Part shown: positions 31,978 to 39,198 of the stretch, in pieces
How the letters are laid out: the number at the start of each line of letters is the position of its first letter
How positions within the stretch are numbered: position 1 is the first letter of the stretch
DNA from: Eubacteriales bacterium
Lineage (GTDB): Bacteria; Bacillota; Clostridia; Christensenellales; MB2-83
Reading direction: 5' to 3'
Length of the DNA: 47,593 bases
NCBI GenBank assembly: GCA_018385275.1
Contig: JAHAZM010000066.1
Coordinates: 1 to 47,593 of the forward strand
Notes under the pieces: generated by a model
Databases searched by the model: none
What the model was told of the DNA's origin: nothing
The model's input: only the letters and a program-made list of their open reading frames with translations
Translations under genes and position numbers: made by a program

Positions 31978-33255
31978 GTGAGGATACAATCGACGGACGA
32001 CGAGGTCCGTAAACAGGATCTGTCACGGCGGCGCGTCAGACGTGAAACGGAAGGCGAAAAGAAACCGGAAGCGCGTCGGCCGCGGTATGAAGAAGACGCG
32101 CCGATCGGCGAAGAGAGAGAAAAGAAAGAAGTGTCGCCCCGGAAGGCGTTCGGTATCCGCACGGTCCGGGGCCTGCTGACGACGGTATTGAGCGTCCTGC
32201 TGGTAGCGGCGGTGCTCGCCGTCGGGATCACCTTTGTGTACCGGCGGTTCGTTCCGCCGGTGGACGCGTCCGATCACACGGAGCATGAATTCCTGATCGT
32301 GCGCGGGTCGTCCCTGATTTCGATCGCCAATCAGTTGGAGAGAGAAGGATATATCCGGAGCGGGATCGTTTTCCGCCTCTATATGGATTTCATGAACCTG
32401 GCCAACAGACTGCAGCCGGGACGCTTTGTGCTGGAGAGGAGCATGACGATCGAGCAGATCGCCGAACGGCTCGTGGCCGGCGGCGAGACTGTCGACGTCA
32501 AGATGCTGCGGATCACGGAGGGGATGACGATCGAGCAGATCGCGGAGCTTTTCTATGATAATAAAATCGTCCTCGATAAAGAGGAATTCCTGGAAGCCTG
32601 CCGGGTCGGGACCGATTTCAAGGGCTACGACGAGATCGGCGCCATCATCGATTCGACCGGCCGGAAGTATATGCTGGAGGGGTATCTTTTCCCGGATACC
32701 TATGAATTCTATGTGGCCGGCAGCGTCAAAACGAGCGTGAGAAAACTGCTGGCGCAGTTCCAGGAGATCTATACCGGCGATATGAAGGCGCGCGCCGAGG
32801 AGTTGGGCATGACGACCGACGAGGTGGTGACGCTGGCTTCGCTGATCGAAAAAGAAGCCGGATCGGCGGAGGATTTCGCGCGGGTGAGCGCGGTGTTCCA
32901 TAACCGTTTGAAAGCGGGAATGAAGCTGGAGTCCGACGCGACCCTGAACTATATCATCGGCGGCAACAGGCTGGTATTCGGCGCCGACGACACCGAGATC
33001 GATTCGCCGTACAATACTTATAAGTACGAGGGACTGCCCGCCGGGCCGATCTGTTCCGTGGGCGCGCGCGCCATCCGGGCCGCGCTGTATCCGGACGAAA
33101 CGATGATGGAAGAGGGCAAAGAATACTATTACTTCACGCTGACGGATCCGGCCACGCGGGAGCTGTATTATTCCAGAACGATCGAGGAGCACAGGAAGAT
33201 CGTGGATCAGTACCGTCCGCTCTGGGAAGAATATGAAAAAGAACACGGAAACTGA
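31978..33255 (+). CDS. mltG: Endolytic murein transglycosylase MltG
   Basis: A 425-residue membrane-anchored enzyme that cuts nascent peptidoglycan strands. A charged cytoplasmic tail (about 60 residues) precedes one transmembrane helix (about 63-86). The extracellular part has a LysM-like region (EFLIVRGSSLISIANQLE) and the YceG domain: GYLFPDTYEF, LASLIEKEAGSAED with the catalytic glutamate near 291-293, VFHNRLKAGMKLESDAT, and SPYNTYKYEGLPAGPI. Start codon GTG with GGGAGG nine bases upstream. In Bacillus this gene (yrrL) also lies near the U32-peptidase genes, which matches the next gene here. Confidence 0.93.
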   Translation: MRIQSTDDEVRKQDLSRRRVRRETEGEKKPEARRPRYEEDAPIGEEREKKEVSPRKAFGIRTVRGLLTTVLSVLLVAAVLAVGITFVYRRFVPPVDASDHTEHEFLIVRGSSLISIANQLEREGYIRSGIVFRLYMDFMNLANRLQPGRFVLERSMTIEQIAERLVAGGETVDVKMLRITEGMTIEQIAELFYDNKIVLDKEEFLEACRVGTDFKGYDEIGAIIDSTGRKYMLEGYLFPDTYEFYVAGSVKTSVRKLLAQFQEIYTGDMKARAEELGMTTDEVVTLASLIEKEAGSAEDFARVSAVFHNRLKAGMKLESDATLNYIIGGNRLVFGADDTEIDSPYNTYKYEGLPAGPICSVGARAIRAALYPDETMMEEGKEYYYFTLTDPATRELYYSRTIEEHRKIVDQYRPLWEEYEKEHGN

Positions 33256-33279
33256 AACGCGCGTCGGGAAGGAGAAAGC

Positions 33280-34479
33280 ATGACGGAACTGCTCAGCCCG
33301 GCCGGAAACTTCGAACGGCTGGAAACGGCGCTGTATTTCGGCGCCGACGCCGTGTATGCCGGCGCCAAACGATTCGGTCTGCGGGCGTTCTCGGATAATT
33401 TTGATTTTGACGAGTTGACCGCCGGGGCGGCCGCGGCGCATGCTTTGGGGAAAAAACTGTATCTCACTCTGAACGTCATGGCGCACGAAGGAGACCTCGG
33501 CGCTGTCGGAGAAACTGCCGCCGAAGCGGCCGCGTGCGGCGTCGACGCGTTTCTCGTCGCGGATCCGGGCGTTTTTGCCGTGGTGCGGAAAGCCGCGCCG
33601 GGACCGGCGCTTCATATCAGCACGCAGGCCAACGTGATGAACAGCGCCGCGGTGCGCTTTTGGGCCGATCAGGGCGCAAAGCGCATCGTGCTGGCGCGCG
33701 AAGTCTCGCTCGATGAAATCAAGCGGATCCGGGACGCCGTGCCGGACGGCCCGGAGCTGGAGGCTTTCGTCCACGGCGCGATGTGCGTGGCGTATTCGGG
33801 CCGCTGTCTGATGAGCGCGTTTCTCACCGGACGGAGCGGCAACGCCGGCTGCTGCGCTCAGCCGTGCCGCTGGGAGTATGAGCTGCGGGAAAAGGGCAGC
33901 GACGGCGCGTACATGACGATCGAAGAAGATGGCCGCGGCACCTATATCCTTAACGCCAAGGATCTGAATATGATCCGCTATCTTGGGGAGCTGGCGCGCG
34001 CGGGTGTGGATTCGTTCAAGATCGAAGGCCGTATGAAATCGGCTTATTACGTGGCCGCGGTGACGCGGGCGTATCGTTTCGCCATCGACGATATGCTGGC
34101 GGGGAAACCGTTTGACGAAACGCTCTATGACGAAAGCGCGGCGGCGGCGCACAGACCTTTCTCCACCGGGTTTTATTTCGGGGAGGCGGAACAGAACGCC
34201 GGGACGTCCCGCAACGTGCAGGATTACGCTTTCGTCGGCAAGGTGCTGGCTTTCGACCGCCGGACGATGACGGCCACGATCGGACAACGCAACCGTTTCG
34301 CCGCCGGAGACGAGCTCGAGGTGCTCGGCCGGGAACGGGAGATCCGGCGTTTTCTCTGCGGAGAAATGGTCGGGCCCGAGGGAGAGCGGCAGATCGCGGC
34401 GCCGTACGTCAACCAGACGGTGATGCTGCGCTGCCCCTTTGAACTGCATCCGGGCGAATTTTTGAGAAAAAAAGCATAG
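33280..34479 (+). CDS. U32-family peptidase-like protein, probable tRNA/rRNA hydroxylation factor
   Basis: A 399-residue protein with the U32 signature ELEAFVHGAMCVAYSGRC followed by cysteine-rich NAGCCAQPCRW; it opens ELLSPAGNFERLETALYFGADAVY, the TrhP/RlhA hallmark. Family members named peptidase U32 are in fact needed for 5-hydroxyuridine in tRNA (TrhP, YrrN/YrrO) or 5-hydroxycytidine in 23S rRNA (RlhA), likely through a bound iron-sulfur cluster. This length and the place after mltG match YrrO/TrhP. AAGGAG precedes the ATG. I assign the family with confidence and the tRNA role by inference. Confidence 0.85.
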   Translation: MTELLSPAGNFERLETALYFGADAVYAGAKRFGLRAFSDNFDFDELTAGAAAAHALGKKLYLTLNVMAHEGDLGAVGETAAEAAACGVDAFLVADPGVFAVVRKAAPGPALHISTQANVMNSAAVRFWADQGAKRIVLAREVSLDEIKRIRDAVPDGPELEAFVHGAMCVAYSGRCLMSAFLTGRSGNAGCCAQPCRWEYELREKGSDGAYMTIEEDGRGTYILNAKDLNMIRYLGELARAGVDSFKIEGRMKSAYYVAAVTRAYRFAIDDMLAGKPFDETLYDESAAAAHRPFSTGFYFGEAEQNAGTSRNVQDYAFVGKVLAFDRRTMTATIGQRNRFAAGDELEVLGREREIRRFLCGEMVGPEGERQIAAPYVNQTVMLRCPFELHPGEFLRKKA

Positions 34480-34494
34480 GGACAGACACGTTGG

Positions 34495-34536
34495 ACCGAT
34501 ACGATTCATAGAATAAAGCGAAAGGATCGTATCGGT
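34495..34536 (+). other. 11-bp perfect inverted repeat enclosing the sigK ribosome site
   Basis: ACCGATACGAT (34495-34505) and ATCGTATCGGT (34526-34536) are perfect reverse complements with a 20-base loop. The loop holds the likely ribosome site (AAAGG, 34521-34525) and CATAGAAT, a mother-cell sigma-E/sigma-K-like -10. The second arm ends on the base before the sigK ATG. Confidence 0.75.
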
Positions 34537-35220
34537 ATGATTGACGGACTGCTTTTTTTACTGGGCAAACTGCTTTTCCTGACCGGATACATCGGCCGCA
34601 CGAACTCGTTCCCGCAGCCGTTGGACGCGGAAACGGAGGAGCGATATATCGCGCTTTGCGCCGCGGGAGACGAAACGGCCCGCGACGCGCTCATCGAGCA
34701 TAATCTGCGTCTGGTCGTCCATATCGCCAAAAAATACGCGGGCACCGGAGAAGCGGACGACCTGATCTCCGTGGGCGCGATCGGACTGATCAAGGCGGTC
34801 AACAGTTTCCGGCCCGAAAAGAAAAGCCGGCTGGCCACTTACGCGGCCCGCTGTATCGAAAACGAGATCCGCATGTATCTGCGTTTCGGCCGCAAGCATC
34901 GCGGCGACGTTCATCTGCAGGAGCCTGTCGGCGTCGACCGGGAGGGCAACGCCATCACGCTGGCGGATATGATGGGAACGGAGAGCGAAGAGGTTTTCGA
35001 GCACGCCTCCGACGCGATCGATTACCGGCGGCTGCGGGCTTTGATGCGCGAAAAGCTGACGCCGCGGGAACGGCTGATCGTGGAACTGCGCTACGGCCTG
35101 TGCCGGGGACGGCCGAGGACGCAGCGGGAGATCGCGCAGAGTCTGGGCATCTCACGTTCTTACGTGTCGCGCATCGAAAAAGCGGCGCTGCAGAAAATCA
35201 TCGACGGCTTCGGCGTCTGA
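34537..35220 (+). CDS. sigK: Sporulation sigma factor, pro-sigma-K type
   Basis: A 227-residue sigma-70-family protein closest to SigK, the late mother-cell factor. It begins with a hydrophobic pro-sequence (GLLFLLGKLLFLTGYI) that in SigK tethers the inactive form to the membrane until cleaved, then NSFPQPLDAETEERY. Region 2 reads EHNLRLVVHIAKKYAGTGE, DLISVGAIGLIKAVNSF and LATYAARCIENEIRMYLR; region 4 reads TQREIAQSLGISRSYVSRIEKAAL. The gene is uninterrupted, so no skin element is inserted. A hairpin covers the ribosome site and start. This gene indicates a spore-forming lineage. Confidence 0.9.
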   Translation: MIDGLLFLLGKLLFLTGYIGRTNSFPQPLDAETEERYIALCAAGDETARDALIEHNLRLVVHIAKKYAGTGEADDLISVGAIGLIKAVNSFRPEKKSRLATYAARCIENEIRMYLRFGRKHRGDVHLQEPVGVDREGNAITLADMMGTESEEVFEHASDAIDYRRLRALMREKLTPRERLIVELRYGLCRGRPRTQREIAQSLGISRSYVSRIEKAALQKIIDGFGV

Positions 35221-35260
35221 CGGTTCCGCCGGACGGACAAGCCGTTTACGGGAGGACATC

Positions 35261-36328
35261 ATGAACGAAAGACTGAAAAAACTGAGAAATCTGATCGACG
35301 AGCGCGCGTGCGCGGGCGCTTTTCTGACCGGCGAAGAGAATATCCGGTATTTCATCGGATTCAAAGGCGAAGGGTATCTTGTGGCGACGCCGGGCCGCTG
35401 CGTGTACATCACCGACAGCCGCTATACCATCGACGCGCAGAAAGCCCTGCGCGGCACGGAAACGGAGCTCATTATTTATGAGACCGATCCGCTGGGAACG
35501 GCGGCCGAGCAGATGAAGGACGCGGGCGGCGACGAGTGGCTCTGCGAGGGCGCGACGGCGTACAGCCTGATCGGGAAAATGCAGGACAAGCTGCCGGGGG
35601 CGCGTTTCACGGCGCTGGACCGGGAGCTTGACGAGATCCGCGCGGTCAAAGAGCCGGAAGAGGTCGCCTGTATCGTACGGGCGCAGCGCATCGCCGAGCG
35701 GGCGCTTACCGAGGTCATGAACGACATGAAAAAAGGCGTGACCGAGCGGTTCGTGCGGGCGCGGCTCGAGTATTATATGCAGCAGTTCGGCAGCGATCAC
35801 ACGGCTTTTGAGACGATCATCGCCGCCGGCGCCAACGGCGCGAGTCCGCATGCGCGCACGACGGACCGTGAACTGCGGGACGGAGATTTCGTGGTCATGG
35901 ATTTCGGCGCTTCGGTGGAGGGGTATTGCTCCGATATGACGCGCACGCTGGCCATCGGCGGGGTTGACACCGACCGGGAAAAGATGTATAATACAGTGTT
36001 GGAAGCACAGCTTCTCGGGATCGCGGCCGTTCGGCCTGGAGCGATCGGACGGGACGTCGACGCCGCGGCGCGTGAGCGGATCGCGCGAGACGGCGTGGGA
36101 GAGGCGTTTTCCCATTCTCTCGGACACGGAGTCGGGTTGTTCATTCATGAGCTTCCGGTGCTTTCCAAACGGGCGGAAGCGCCGCTCAGACCCGGCAACG
36201 TGGTAACGGTGGAGCCGGGCGTGTATTTTGAAGGGCGCGACGGCATCCGGATCGAGGATATGTGCTTGGTGACGGAGGACGGTCATACCAATCTGACCGC
36301 CGCCCCCAAAAATCTGATTATATTATAA
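35261..36328 (+). CDS. M24-family Xaa-Pro aminopeptidase
   Basis: A 355-residue metallopeptidase that removes N-terminal residues before proline. The N-terminal creatinase-like domain (RACAGAFLTGEENIRYFIGF) precedes the pita-bread domain with metal ligands in VVMDFGASVEGYCSDMTRT (two aspartates), HSLGHGVGLFIHE (histidine), TVEPGVYFEG and GIRIEDM (two glutamates). This is the short YqhT-like form typical next to efp in Firmicutes. GGAGG lies five bases before the ATG. It is followed 18 bases later by efp. Confidence 0.92.
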   Translation: MNERLKKLRNLIDERACAGAFLTGEENIRYFIGFKGEGYLVATPGRCVYITDSRYTIDAQKALRGTETELIIYETDPLGTAAEQMKDAGGDEWLCEGATAYSLIGKMQDKLPGARFTALDRELDEIRAVKEPEEVACIVRAQRIAERALTEVMNDMKKGVTERFVRARLEYYMQQFGSDHTAFETIIAAGANGASPHARTTDRELRDGDFVVMDFGASVEGYCSDMTRTLAIGGVDTDREKMYNTVLEAQLLGIAAVRPGAIGRDVDAAARERIARDGVGEAFSHSLGHGVGLFIHELPVLSKRAEAPLRPGNVVTVEPGVYFEGRDGIRIEDMCLVTEDGHTNLTAAPKNLIIL

Positions 36329-36346
36329 TTCTTAGGAGGAGACTTT

Positions 36347-36904
36347 ATGGTAACAGCCGGTGACTTCAGAAAAGGCCTGACGGTGGAAATGGACGGTTCG
36401 GTTTACATCATCGTGGATTTCCAGCACGTAAAACCCGGGAAAGGCGCGGCGTTCGTGCGCACGAAGATCAAGAACATCATGAGCGGAGCGGTTCTGGAGC
36501 GTACGTTCAATCCCACTGAAAAATTCCAGAACGCGATCATCGAGAACCGGGAGATGCAGTACCTTTACAACGACGGCGAACTTTATTATTTCATGGATAC
36601 GGAGAATTTCGAGCAGCTTCCGCTGAGCAAAGAGAGCGTGGAGGACGCGATCTCGTTCATCAAAGAGAACATGAACGTCACCATCCGTTTCTTCAAGGGC
36701 AATCCGTTCGCGGTGCTGCCTCCGAATTTCGTCGAACTTGAAGTCACGGCGACTGAGCCGGGCGTCAGGGGCGATACGGCCAACGCCGGGACCAAACCGG
36801 CCACGGTCGAAACCGGATTTACGCTGCAGGTGCCGCTGTTTATCAATAACGGCGACCGCATCCGCATCGATACGCGTACGGGCGAGTACATGGAGCGCGC
36901 ATAA
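36347..36904 (+). CDS. efp: Translation elongation factor P
   Basis: A 185-residue protein that relieves ribosome stalling at polyproline. Three beta-barrel domains in the normal length. The tip lysine that may carry a modification is Lys32 in [14 protein letters not shown]. The C-terminal signature [19 protein letters not shown] is intact. AGGAGGAG precedes the ATG. No modification gene (epmA/B or ymfI) is recognised nearby. The pepQ/yqhT-efp order is conserved in Firmicutes. Confidence 0.97.
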   Translation: MVTAGDFRKGLTVEMDGSVYIIVDFQHVKPGKGAAFVRTKIKNIMSGAVLERTFNPTEKFQNAIIENREMQYLYNDGELYYFMDTENFEQLPLSKESVEDAISFIKENMNVTIRFFKGNPFAVLPPNFVELEVTATEPGVRGDTANAGTKPATVETGFTLQVPLFINNGDRIRIDTRTGEYMERA

Positions 36905-36955
36905 AACCCGCGCTTTCCCGGTGATACTAATGATTAACAGGAGGTAAAGAAGCTT

Positions 36956-37354
36956 ATGAACACCATCAGTGAAAAAGTTGCTTATATCAAAGGCCTTGCC
37001 GAGGGTCTGAAGCTGTCGGACGAGACGGCGGAAGGAAAGATCCTGCTGAAACTGATCGAAGTCGTGGACGAACTGGCTCAGGACGTCGATAATATCAACA
37101 AAGATATGGACGAAATGGACGACTACGTGTCGGCCATGGACGAGGATCTGGCCGAGGTCGAGGAAGAGCTTTTCGGCGACGAAGACGACGAGTGCGAGTG
37201 CGACGAGTGCGACGAATGCGACTGCGAAGGCATGTCCAAGACGGAGTGCCCGAACTGCCATCAGACGGTGTACTTTGATCAGGAGCTTCTGGACGGCGAC
37301 GACGAGATCTGCTGCCCGGATTGCGGCGCGAACCTGTTTCCGGAAGAAGAATAA
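36956..37354 (+). CDS. Acidic CD1247-like protein with C-terminal zinc ribbon
   Basis: A 132-residue very acidic protein. Residues 1-75 form a helical/coiled segment (ISEKVAYIKGLAEGLKL, ELAQDVDNINKDMDEMDDYV) typical of the CD1247 N-terminal domain found after efp in Clostridia. Residues about 80-95 are a Cys/Asp/Glu-rich stretch, and CPNCHQTVYFDQELL with CCPDCGANL forms a zinc ribbon. It may bind metal through both. Function is unknown. GGAGG lies about nine bases before the ATG. It is last in the long run, followed by a strong terminator. Confidence 0.82.
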   Translation: MNTISEKVAYIKGLAEGLKLSDETAEGKILLKLIEVVDELAQDVDNINKDMDEMDDYVSAMDEDLAEVEEELFGDEDDECECDECDECDCEGMSKTECPNCHQTVYFDQELLDGDDEICCPDCGANLFPEEE

Positions 37355-37367
37355 GTTATATAGAACG

Positions 37368-37400
37368 GACCGGTCTGCCTTGCGGCGACCGGTCTTTTTT
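37368..37400 (+). terminator. Strong intrinsic terminator after the efp region
   Basis: GACCGGTC (37368-37375) pairs with GACCGGTC (37387-37394), extended by GCC/GGC around a TTGC loop with one bulged T, then six T. It lies 14 bases after the CD1247-like stop and isolates the upstream run from the STAS cluster. Confidence 0.92.
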
Positions 37401-37427
37401 ATTCATCGAAAAAGGGAGAAGCGGACA

Positions 37428-37496
37428 ATGGAACAAGAAGAGAAAGGACGAAGCATACGGCTGCCGAACAATAAAAACAGCTTGAAGTTAGCATAG
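37428..37496 (+). CDS. Possible 22-codon small ORF
   Basis: A short frame, MEQEEKGRSIRLPNNKNSLK then LA and TAG, has GGGAG nine bases before its ATG. It lies between the terminator at 37368-37400 and the STAS promoter at 37507-37534, so it has no obvious promoter of its own. It is charged and resembles nothing I recognise. It may be spurious. Confidence 0.2.
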   Translation: MEQEEKGRSIRLPNNKNSLKLA

Positions 37497-37506
37497 AATA
37501 AAACAC

Positions 37507-37534
37507 TTGAAAAAAACGGGAAACTGATTATAAT
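37507..37534 (+). promoter_or_regulatory. Promoter of the STAS/partner-switch cluster
   Basis: TTGAAA (37507-37512), 16 bases, TATAAT (37529-37534), in an AT-rich stretch directly after the terminated upstream run. The first STAS gene starts 76 bases later. Confidence 0.75.
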
Positions 37535-37610
37535 ATTATAGTATAAACTGTATTTTTATGAATAACGGGTCAACGGCGGAAAGTGAGATCCGCAAACAAA
37601 AGGGAAAACC

Positions 37611-37910
37611 ATGTTGAGCATTCACAAGACGATAGAAAACGGAAAAGCGGTTCTGACGCCGGAAGGGCGGCTGGACACGATCACGGCGCCGGAAATGGAA
37701 AAAGCGATCCAGAGGGCGCTTCCCGGGCTGAAGGAACTGATCCTGGATCTGAAAGACCTGGAGTACATTTCGAGCGCCGGACTGCGGATCCTGCTTTCCG
37801 CGCAGAAAATCATGAACGGGCAGGGCGCGATGAAGCTTTGCCACGTCAATCAGACCGTGATGGAGATCTTCGAGGTCACGGGCTTTACGGATATCCTGAC
37901 GATAGAATAA
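37611..37910 (+). CDS. STAS-domain anti-anti-sigma-like protein (first copy)
   Basis: A 99-residue single STAS domain of the SpoIIAA/RsbV type: PEGRLDTITAPEMEK, LILDLKDLEYISSAGLRILL, and VMEIFEVTGFTDILTIE. The phosphorylatable serine is Ser54 or Ser55 in the ISSAGLR loop. Such proteins are phosphorylated by an RsbW-like kinase and dephosphorylated by a PP2C phosphatase. It is the first gene after the cluster promoter. It is about two-thirds identical by eye to the copy at 38558-38854, sharing the C-terminal EVTGF(T/S)DILTIE exactly apart from one residue. AAGGG precedes the ATG. Confidence 0.9.
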   Translation: MLSIHKTIENGKAVLTPEGRLDTITAPEMEKAIQRALPGLKELILDLKDLEYISSAGLRILLSAQKIMNGQGAMKLCHVNQTVMEIFEVTGFTDILTIE

Positions 37911-37930
37911 AGCGATAGGGGGAGAAAAAA

Positions 37931-38536
37931 GTGAAATCAGCCGTTATCGGGGTAAACAGCAAAGGAACAGGTATGAGCGACGCGCTTGCCATGACCGAGA
38001 AACTGGGCGTAGAAGGCGGACTGGAGAGGAAGCAGGTCCTGCATTTGCGCTTGCTGGCGGAGGAGTTGTTCGGGACGCTTCGCAGCATCGCGGGAGACAT
38101 CCGGGCGGACTACTGGCTTGAGGCGGAGCGGAAAAGCTATGAGATGCATATGAAGTCGGAGATCGATCTGACGGAGGACATGAAAAAGCAGCTGCTGACC
38201 GTGGCCACGAGCGGGAAAAACGACGCGGCCAGAGGCTTTATGGGTCGGCTCAAAGTCATGATTGCGGAGTTTATGCTTTCGACAAAAGAGGTCATGCCGT
38301 ACGCGATGGCGGACGCCGCTTCGGCCTATCCCATGGTCGGCTTTGCCGGCGAGAGCGCGGCGGTATGGTCAATGGTGTATTACAAAGACGAAATACAGAA
38401 ACACGTGCACAAAAGCAAAGAGGCCTCCGAAGCATGGGACGAATTGGAAAAATCCATTGTGGCTAATATTGCCGACGACGTCAAAGTCAAGATCGTCGGC
38501 AGCAAGGTAGAGATCGTTGTATACAAAGCTTTTTAA
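37931..38536 (+). CDS. Degenerate GHKL/RsbW-like protein of unknown function
   Basis: A 201-residue soluble protein between the two STAS genes. I see no clear family match. Its layout resembles an RsbW-like GHKL domain: a helix HLRLLAEELFGTLRS (38-52) aligns with the N-box EEIFVNI of the fusion protein nearby, but the ATP-coordinating asparagine is threonine; strands follow (DYWLEAERKSYEMHM) and then DAARGFMGRLKVMIAEFM in the place of the GxGL lid region. The C-terminus ends in strands (VKVKIVGSKVEIVVYKAF). No DxG box is evident, so ATP binding is doubtful. It may act as a STAS-binding partner. GTG start with GGAG six bases upstream. Confidence 0.6.
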   Translation: MKSAVIGVNSKGTGMSDALAMTEKLGVEGGLERKQVLHLRLLAEELFGTLRSIAGDIRADYWLEAERKSYEMHMKSEIDLTEDMKKQLLTVATSGKNDAARGFMGRLKVMIAEFMLSTKEVMPYAMADAASAYPMVGFAGESAAVWSMVYYKDEIQKHVHKSKEASEAWDELEKSIVANIADDVKVKIVGSKVEIVVYKAF

Positions 38537-38557
38537 AAGAGAAAGGAAGAAAACATT

Positions 38558-38854
38558 ATGACCATTATTAAAGAGAAAAACGGAGCGGAGCTCAAGATCT
38601 CCTTGGAAGGACGCCTCGATACCATGACCGCGCCGGAGCTGGAGAAGGAACTCAAGGATCGTCTGGCTGACGTGAACACGCTGACGCTGGATTTTGAAAA
38701 GCTGGAATATATCTCTTCGGCGGGACTGCGCGTCCTGCTTTCCGCACAGAAGGCGATGAACGCCAAAGGCACGATGAAGGTCGTTCACGTCAACGAGACT
38801 GTTATGGAAGTGTTTGAAGTCACGGGGTTTTCGGATATTCTGACGATCGAGTAA
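38558..38854 (+). CDS. STAS-domain anti-anti-sigma-like protein (second copy)
   Basis: A 98-residue STAS domain paralogous to the one at 37611-37910: LEGRLDTMTAPELEKEL, LTLDFEKLEYISSAGLRVLL, VMEVFEVTGFSDILTIE, with candidate phosphoserine Ser53 or Ser54. It sits directly after the degenerate GHKL-like gene and before the phosphatase. AAAGGAAG precedes the ATG. Two STAS substrates for one phosphatase suggests two branches or a dosage effect. Confidence 0.9.
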   Translation: MTIIKEKNGAELKISLEGRLDTMTAPELEKELKDRLADVNTLTLDFEKLEYISSAGLRVLLSAQKAMNAKGTMKVVHVNETVMEVFEVTGFSDILTIE

Positions 38855-38910
38855 GAACGATTTTTTCGCCGCTGTTCGCCGAATGACCGGAAAGGGGAAG
38901 CGTCATCACA

Positions 38911-39171
38911 ATGAACGAAAAAAAGAACGGAATTATGCGAAACCTGCGCTCCAGCACGACGGTTAATATCATCGGCGCTATCGTGCTGCTGCTGATCGTG
39001 TTCGGCGCGGTCGTCAGTATCGTCGGCTTTGTGAGTTTCACGAACGCGTTTAAGAGAGAGTACTCCACATCGACCTATCATATGGCGGATACGGCGACCA
39101 GGCTGATCAACGGCGATCAGGTGGACGACTATTTGGCAGGCGAGGAGAGTGCGGAATACCAGCAAACCTAG
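38911..39171 (+). pseudogene. N-terminal part of SpoIIE-type phosphatase, ended by in-frame TAG
   Basis: An 86-codon frame: a basic start (MNEKKNGIMRNLRSSTTVN), one transmembrane helix (about 18-43), and the beginning of an extracytoplasmic sensor (ATRLINGDQVDDYLAGEESA) that is cut off by TAG at 39169-39171. The frame continues unchanged past the TAG into the phosphatase at 39199-40563, with YLDAYCRKMNVSLVYLIQVD completing the sensor. TAG differs by one base from CAG, AAG or GAG. ATG has AAAGGGGAAG upstream. Confidence 0.75.
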
Positions 39172-39198
39172 GTCTATCTGGATGCGTACTGCAGAAAA

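Noticed and set aside
37275-37496. Longer frame ending with the 22-codon small ORF
   Set aside because: It overlaps the CD1247-like gene and the terminator in another frame; only the last 22 codons have a ribosome site.
39169-39171. Reassigned TAG codon (for example pyrrolysine)
   Set aside because: TAG ends several intact genes in this window, including trmFO, the U32 gene and the phosphatase itself. A nonsense mutation or error is simpler.
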